Positions 61,254 to 64,000 of a stretch of DNA of 64,000 nucleotides are shown here, piece after piece (within the stretch, counting starts at the first letter, position 1; each line of letters opens with the position of its first letter). The position numbers and the translations under genes are program-made. Origin of the DNA: Epithemia pelagica (Eukaryota > Bacillariophyta > Bacillariophyceae > Surirellales > Surirellaceae); contig OX337230.1 of assembly GCA_946965045.2 (NCBI GenBank), positions 3,968,001 through 4,032,000 of the forward strand, written 5' to 3'. Under the pieces are notes generated by a model, which saw nothing but the letters and a program-made list of their open reading frames with translations, had not been told where the DNA came from and searched no databases.

Positions 61254-61618
61254 GAAGCAGACAAACACGACGACAACCCTTTGGAATCCTGAGCGGATCA
61301 GGTCTCGTGACGAAGATCCATAACGACCAACGATACAGTACTTCCATAATAGAAAAGATATAACTTGTATAACTTGAGCATGGGATTGGTTTGCCAACAT
61401 TCTGCAGCAACACATTCCGGGAACGTGTCACTGATGATTCAAAATTATATCCAAAGGACGAAACTGCCTCGTCCAAACGAGAATATACAACAAGAGATAC
61501 AACCCACCAAGGAATATATCATCCATGAATGCCTCATCATTTGGGTACCAAATCGTTTAAGGTTATGAAACGTGCGCACGCCATGCCAGCAGCAGGAGGA
61601 GGAGGCGAAATCCTCTCA
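61254..61618. other. Intergenic region between convergent genes
   Basis: About 0.36 kb between the CR-like pseudogene and the stop of the MATE gene. No gene is seen. Confidence 0.4.
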
Positions 61619-64000
61619 TCATGGGTGCGACGACGACACGCGTGCGGCCTCGCGTTCGGTGCGTCCTTGCAACAACAGAGACCGACCCACCCATGTGGTA
61701 CATCGGACGAGTTGATAGACAAAAAAGACTTGCCAGACGGACGCCAATTTTACGGCTGTCGATTGTTGCTTGAGTCGCAACATGGCCGTAGGCACCAACA
61801 CAAACCAAGCCGTATACAATTTGCCGACAAAGGCCAAATCCTTGCGTCCCAACAAGAGTCCTTCAAAGGCTGTTACCGTGGGATGAACCAGCGAGGCAGC
61901 AGCCAAGTAGGGAATGGTCTCGGCCACGACCGCCAAGACGGCCGGATCGGACGTCGACCATTGTGCCAAAAAGGGAATACTGGACATGGCGGCCACCAGG
62001 AAGCCACCCAAGACGACCCCCACCTTGGCCAAATTCGTCATGGTTTGGCGCAAGGCCCGAGCGCGATGCTGTCGGTGCCACGGTGGTTCGTTCGTGTCGT
62101 CGTCGTGTTCCATCAAGAGGGGCGGCACAAAGGATTGGGCCGTCAATCCAAGAGAATCGGCCAGGGGCGTAATGCTATAAAAAAAGCTCAAAATGACTTG
62201 TTGGGCCGCCATGGCCAAGGTCCCCATGGTACTGGATACGACATGACTCATGGCGACGTAACACGAGACGCGACCAATCTGGGTCGACGTGACGGGTAAG
62301 AGGTAGGGCCCAAATGCGCGTCGGACGGCGGCCGAAGGAATCTGGGTCAACTCGTGCAATCGACCCTCCAACAAGCCACGTGTCGCGGCCGCCGAGTTGG
62401 TAGTGGTGGCGTCTGTTGTTGTTGCTGTTGTTGTTGTGGTTGTGGCGACAGGGGACCGCTGACGACGGTACCAATTCCTCCTCCTCGGTGGTTGTGGGAG
62501 GGTGTTGGTTTCCGGAGAAGCGCGTGGTGTTTGGGCATGGACCGAAGTGGTGGTTGTTGTCCTTGTGGATTTACCACCACTGCGCATGAGTTCGAGAATG
62601 GATCGGGAAATATTGACCGTGCGTGCCGTTTTCGTAATCGTCGAGGAGGAGGATGATCGTGGTGGTTCTTTCAGAGTAGTGTCACTCCTTGCTGCGGCTT
62701 TGCGACCCAGCCATTGGACAAAGAGGGCGACGGCCGCATATTGCGAGAGGGTCGTGGCCCAGGCGGCTCCGGCGGCCCCGCCCAACCAGGAAATGTGCGA
62801 TTGTCGCACGAGAATTAAATCGCCGAGCAAATTCACCACGGCCGCCGCCACCAAGACGGCCAGGGGACTTGTGGCATCTTGCAGTCCCAAACAAGCGGCT
62901 TGCGCCGTGCCAATCCAGGCGGCGGCCGGCATGCCCAAGGCTCGAATGCGAACATAGGTCGCGGCTGCCTCGACAACCGCAGGATTTTGGAGGGCACTGG
63001 ACGAGCCCAACAAGAGTCGGACTCCGTGCGGGGCGCCCACAAACAAGACGAGTCCCAAGGCGAGTCCGACGTAGGTGGACAATTGCAAGGACCCGAGCAG
63101 GGTCGACTGGACACTGTTATTGTGGTTGTTTGGGTCGTTGTTTGTGGATTGTGCCGCCGCGACGCGAGCGCGGGCCATGAGATTGGTCGTGCCGGTATAC
63201 AAAAAGGCAATGCACAGGGCACTGTATTCCGTCACGGCCACGGCTGGATTGAGAGCGGCTTGATGCGTCGTGCCGGCCAAGAGTCCGACGGTCGACGTAT
63301 CAATCAAACTGAGCAAGGGACTGCACAACCAAACGCCCGTCGCTGGAATGGCAAAGCGAATCATTTGCCACAAGGTGGGAGCTTCCATCACAGACGACGA
63401 AATAGCAGCAGCAGTAGAAGACAATGGTTCGAGTTGCTCTTGTGGCTCCTGCTCCGGATCCAGTGTCGGAACCGAATCCTTGTCCTCGGGGTGACCCTCG
63501 AGGACCACACTGGCAGCCGTCACAATTGGTGGCGGTGGGTCATCTTGTTCCATGGCAGAACGAGTCGTTGTGGTGGACGATTCGGGAAAGGTTTCGAGTT
63601 GGTCCGCCACTTGTTGGGAGACAAACGAGGCTTCGGCTTCCACAACCGCCTCTTGGGAAGCGGCCAAAATGGCTTGCACGGTATCCTCCGTGGCAGCCAA
63701 GACTGGATCATCTTCTTGTTGCTGTGCTTCTTCCAGTGGTTCTTGGGACAGCTGCGAAACGGAGGAATCCTCCTCCTCCTCCAAGCTGCTTTGTGTCCAA
63801 AACTCTTGGACTTGCTGCGCGGATGGAGTCGCGGCATCTTCTGGTTGTTGTTCCAAAAACTGCCATGTCGCTTGTAGACCCATGACATCTTGCTCGGGAA
63901 GGAACAAACCGTCTTCTTGTGATGAAAGGGACGAATACTCCAGTGCGGCTTGTGGTTGTGGTTGTTCTGTGGATGCATCTTTGCTCCACTCGACAATGTC
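61619..64000 (-). CDS. MATE-family (DinF-like) multidrug/toxic compound transporter, 5' end outside window
   Basis: The frame is open from the stop at 61619 to the window edge, so the N-terminus is missing (at least ~794 residues are visible). The first ~200 visible residues are Gln/Glu/Ser-rich and probably precede the membrane domain as a cytosolic or transit region. The transporter domain begins with 'LWQMIRFAIPATGVWLCSPL' and 'LSLIDTSTVGLLAG', the typical first helices of DinF-type MATE proteins. Further signatures are 'LGLQDATSPLAVLVAAAVVN' and 'AWATTLSQYAAVALFVQWLG'. A Thr-rich insertion (62400-62600) separates the two halves, and the last helices include 'GRKDLAFVGKLYTAWFVLVP'. MATE proteins export organic cations or metabolites using H+ or Na+ gradients. 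DinF-like algal members are often in plastid membranes, but the presequence is not visible. A decayed copy of the 3' end lies at 56.4-56.6 kb. Confidence 0.85.
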   Translation of the reverse strand, partial: DIVEWSKDASTEQPQPQAALEYSSLSSQEDGLFLPEQDVMGLQATWQFLEQQPEDAATPSAQQVQEFWTQSSLEEEEDSSVSQLSQEPLEEAQQQEDDPVLAATEDTVQAILAASQEAVVEAEASFVSQQVADQLETFPESSTTTTRSAMEQDDPPPPIVTAASVVLEGHPEDKDSVPTLDPEQEPQEQLEPLSSTAAAISSSVMEAPTLWQMIRFAIPATGVWLCSPLLSLIDTSTVGLLAGTTHQAALNPAVAVTEYSALCIAFLYTGTTNLMARARVAAAQSTNNDPNNHNNSVQSTLLGSLQLSTYVGLALGLVLFVGAPHGVRLLLGSSSALQNPAVVEAAATYVRIRALGMPAAAWIGTAQAACLGLQDATSPLAVLVAAAVVNLLGDLILVRQSHISWLGGAAGAAWATTLSQYAAVALFVQWLGRKAAARSDTTLKEPPRSSSSSTITKTARTVNISRSILELMRSGGKSTRTTTTTSVHAQTPRASPETNTLPQPPRRRNWYRRQRSPVATTTTTTATTTDATTTNSAAATRGLLEGRLHELTQIPSAAVRRAFGPYLLPVTSTQIGRVSCYVAMSHVVSSTMGTLAMAAQQVILSFFYSITPLADSLGLTAQSFVPPLLMEHDDDTNEPPWHRQHRARALRQTMTNLAKVGVVLGGFLVAAMSSIPFLAQWSTSDPAVLAVVAETIPYLAAASLVHPTVTAFEGLLLGRKDLAFVGKLYTAWFVLVPTAMLRLKQQSTAVKLASVWQVFFVYQLVRCTTWVGRSLLLQGRTEREAARVSSSHP

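Overview
The window reads as nuclear DNA of a eukaryotic microalga, most likely a pennate diatom or a close stramenopile. It has spliced genes with short introns (mostly 54-300 nt, donors often GTACGT or GTAAGT), asparagine/threonine-rich low-complexity insertions inside conserved proteins, a protein with a diatom-style plastid presequence, and a Ty1/copia retrotransposon of the kind called CoDi in diatoms. I see no prokaryotic operon structure, CRISPR array, rRNA or convincing tRNA gene.

Left part (1-30 kb) is ordinary, gene-dense housekeeping territory. In order: an AAA-type ATPase/TPR protein (minus, nine exons reconstructed here); the TFIIH subunit Tfb4/p34 (plus); a giant serine/lysine-rich disordered protein (minus) built around a repeated short motif; a proline/alanine-rich protein (minus); a NECAP-type endocytic adaptor (plus); a full-length ABCC transporter (plus); an ER-targeted prolyl 4-hydroxylase (minus); a 1.4 kb element with 87-bp terminal inverted repeats; a plastid-targeted short-chain dehydrogenase (minus); and a Tag-type 3-methyladenine DNA glycosylase (minus).

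Middle part (30-53.5 kb) is accessory DNA. It contains a truncated copia element (LTR plus gag only), palindromic and tandem repeats, a complete copia element (39339-46392, 268-bp LTRs, 5-bp target duplication, intact gag and pol), two chromatin-type genes carrying apparent frame lesions (an MBD-like gene and a DOT1-like methyltransferase with one in-frame stop), one unknown frameshifted gene, and a 726-bp hAT-type MITE with an 8-bp target duplication.

Right part (53.7-61.3 kb, together with 30.3-32.5 kb and the stub at 35.1 kb) holds the most unusual content: a family of modular, two-exon, Crinkler-like (CR) genes. A short first exon of about 61 codons (called header H here) is joined by a phase-0 intron to very different second exons: a PD-(D/E)XK nuclease-like protein at 54197-55813 and a nuclease-fold plus protein-kinase protein at 56788-58748. 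The nuclease exon and its intron are present again, nearly identical, at 30795-32228, but there they follow a completely unrelated first exon; homology stops essentially at the exon/intron boundary. A third header fragment sits at 35.1 kb, cut by the truncated copia element. A further CR-like kinase gene at 59.2-61.3 kb is broken in several places. Between them lies a patchwork of degraded fragments copied from the glycosylase gene at 30 kb and from the MATE transporter gene at 61.6 kb.

The window closes inside a MATE-family transporter gene whose 5' end lies beyond position 64000. All intron positions are read by eye from splice consensus and frame, without transcript data.
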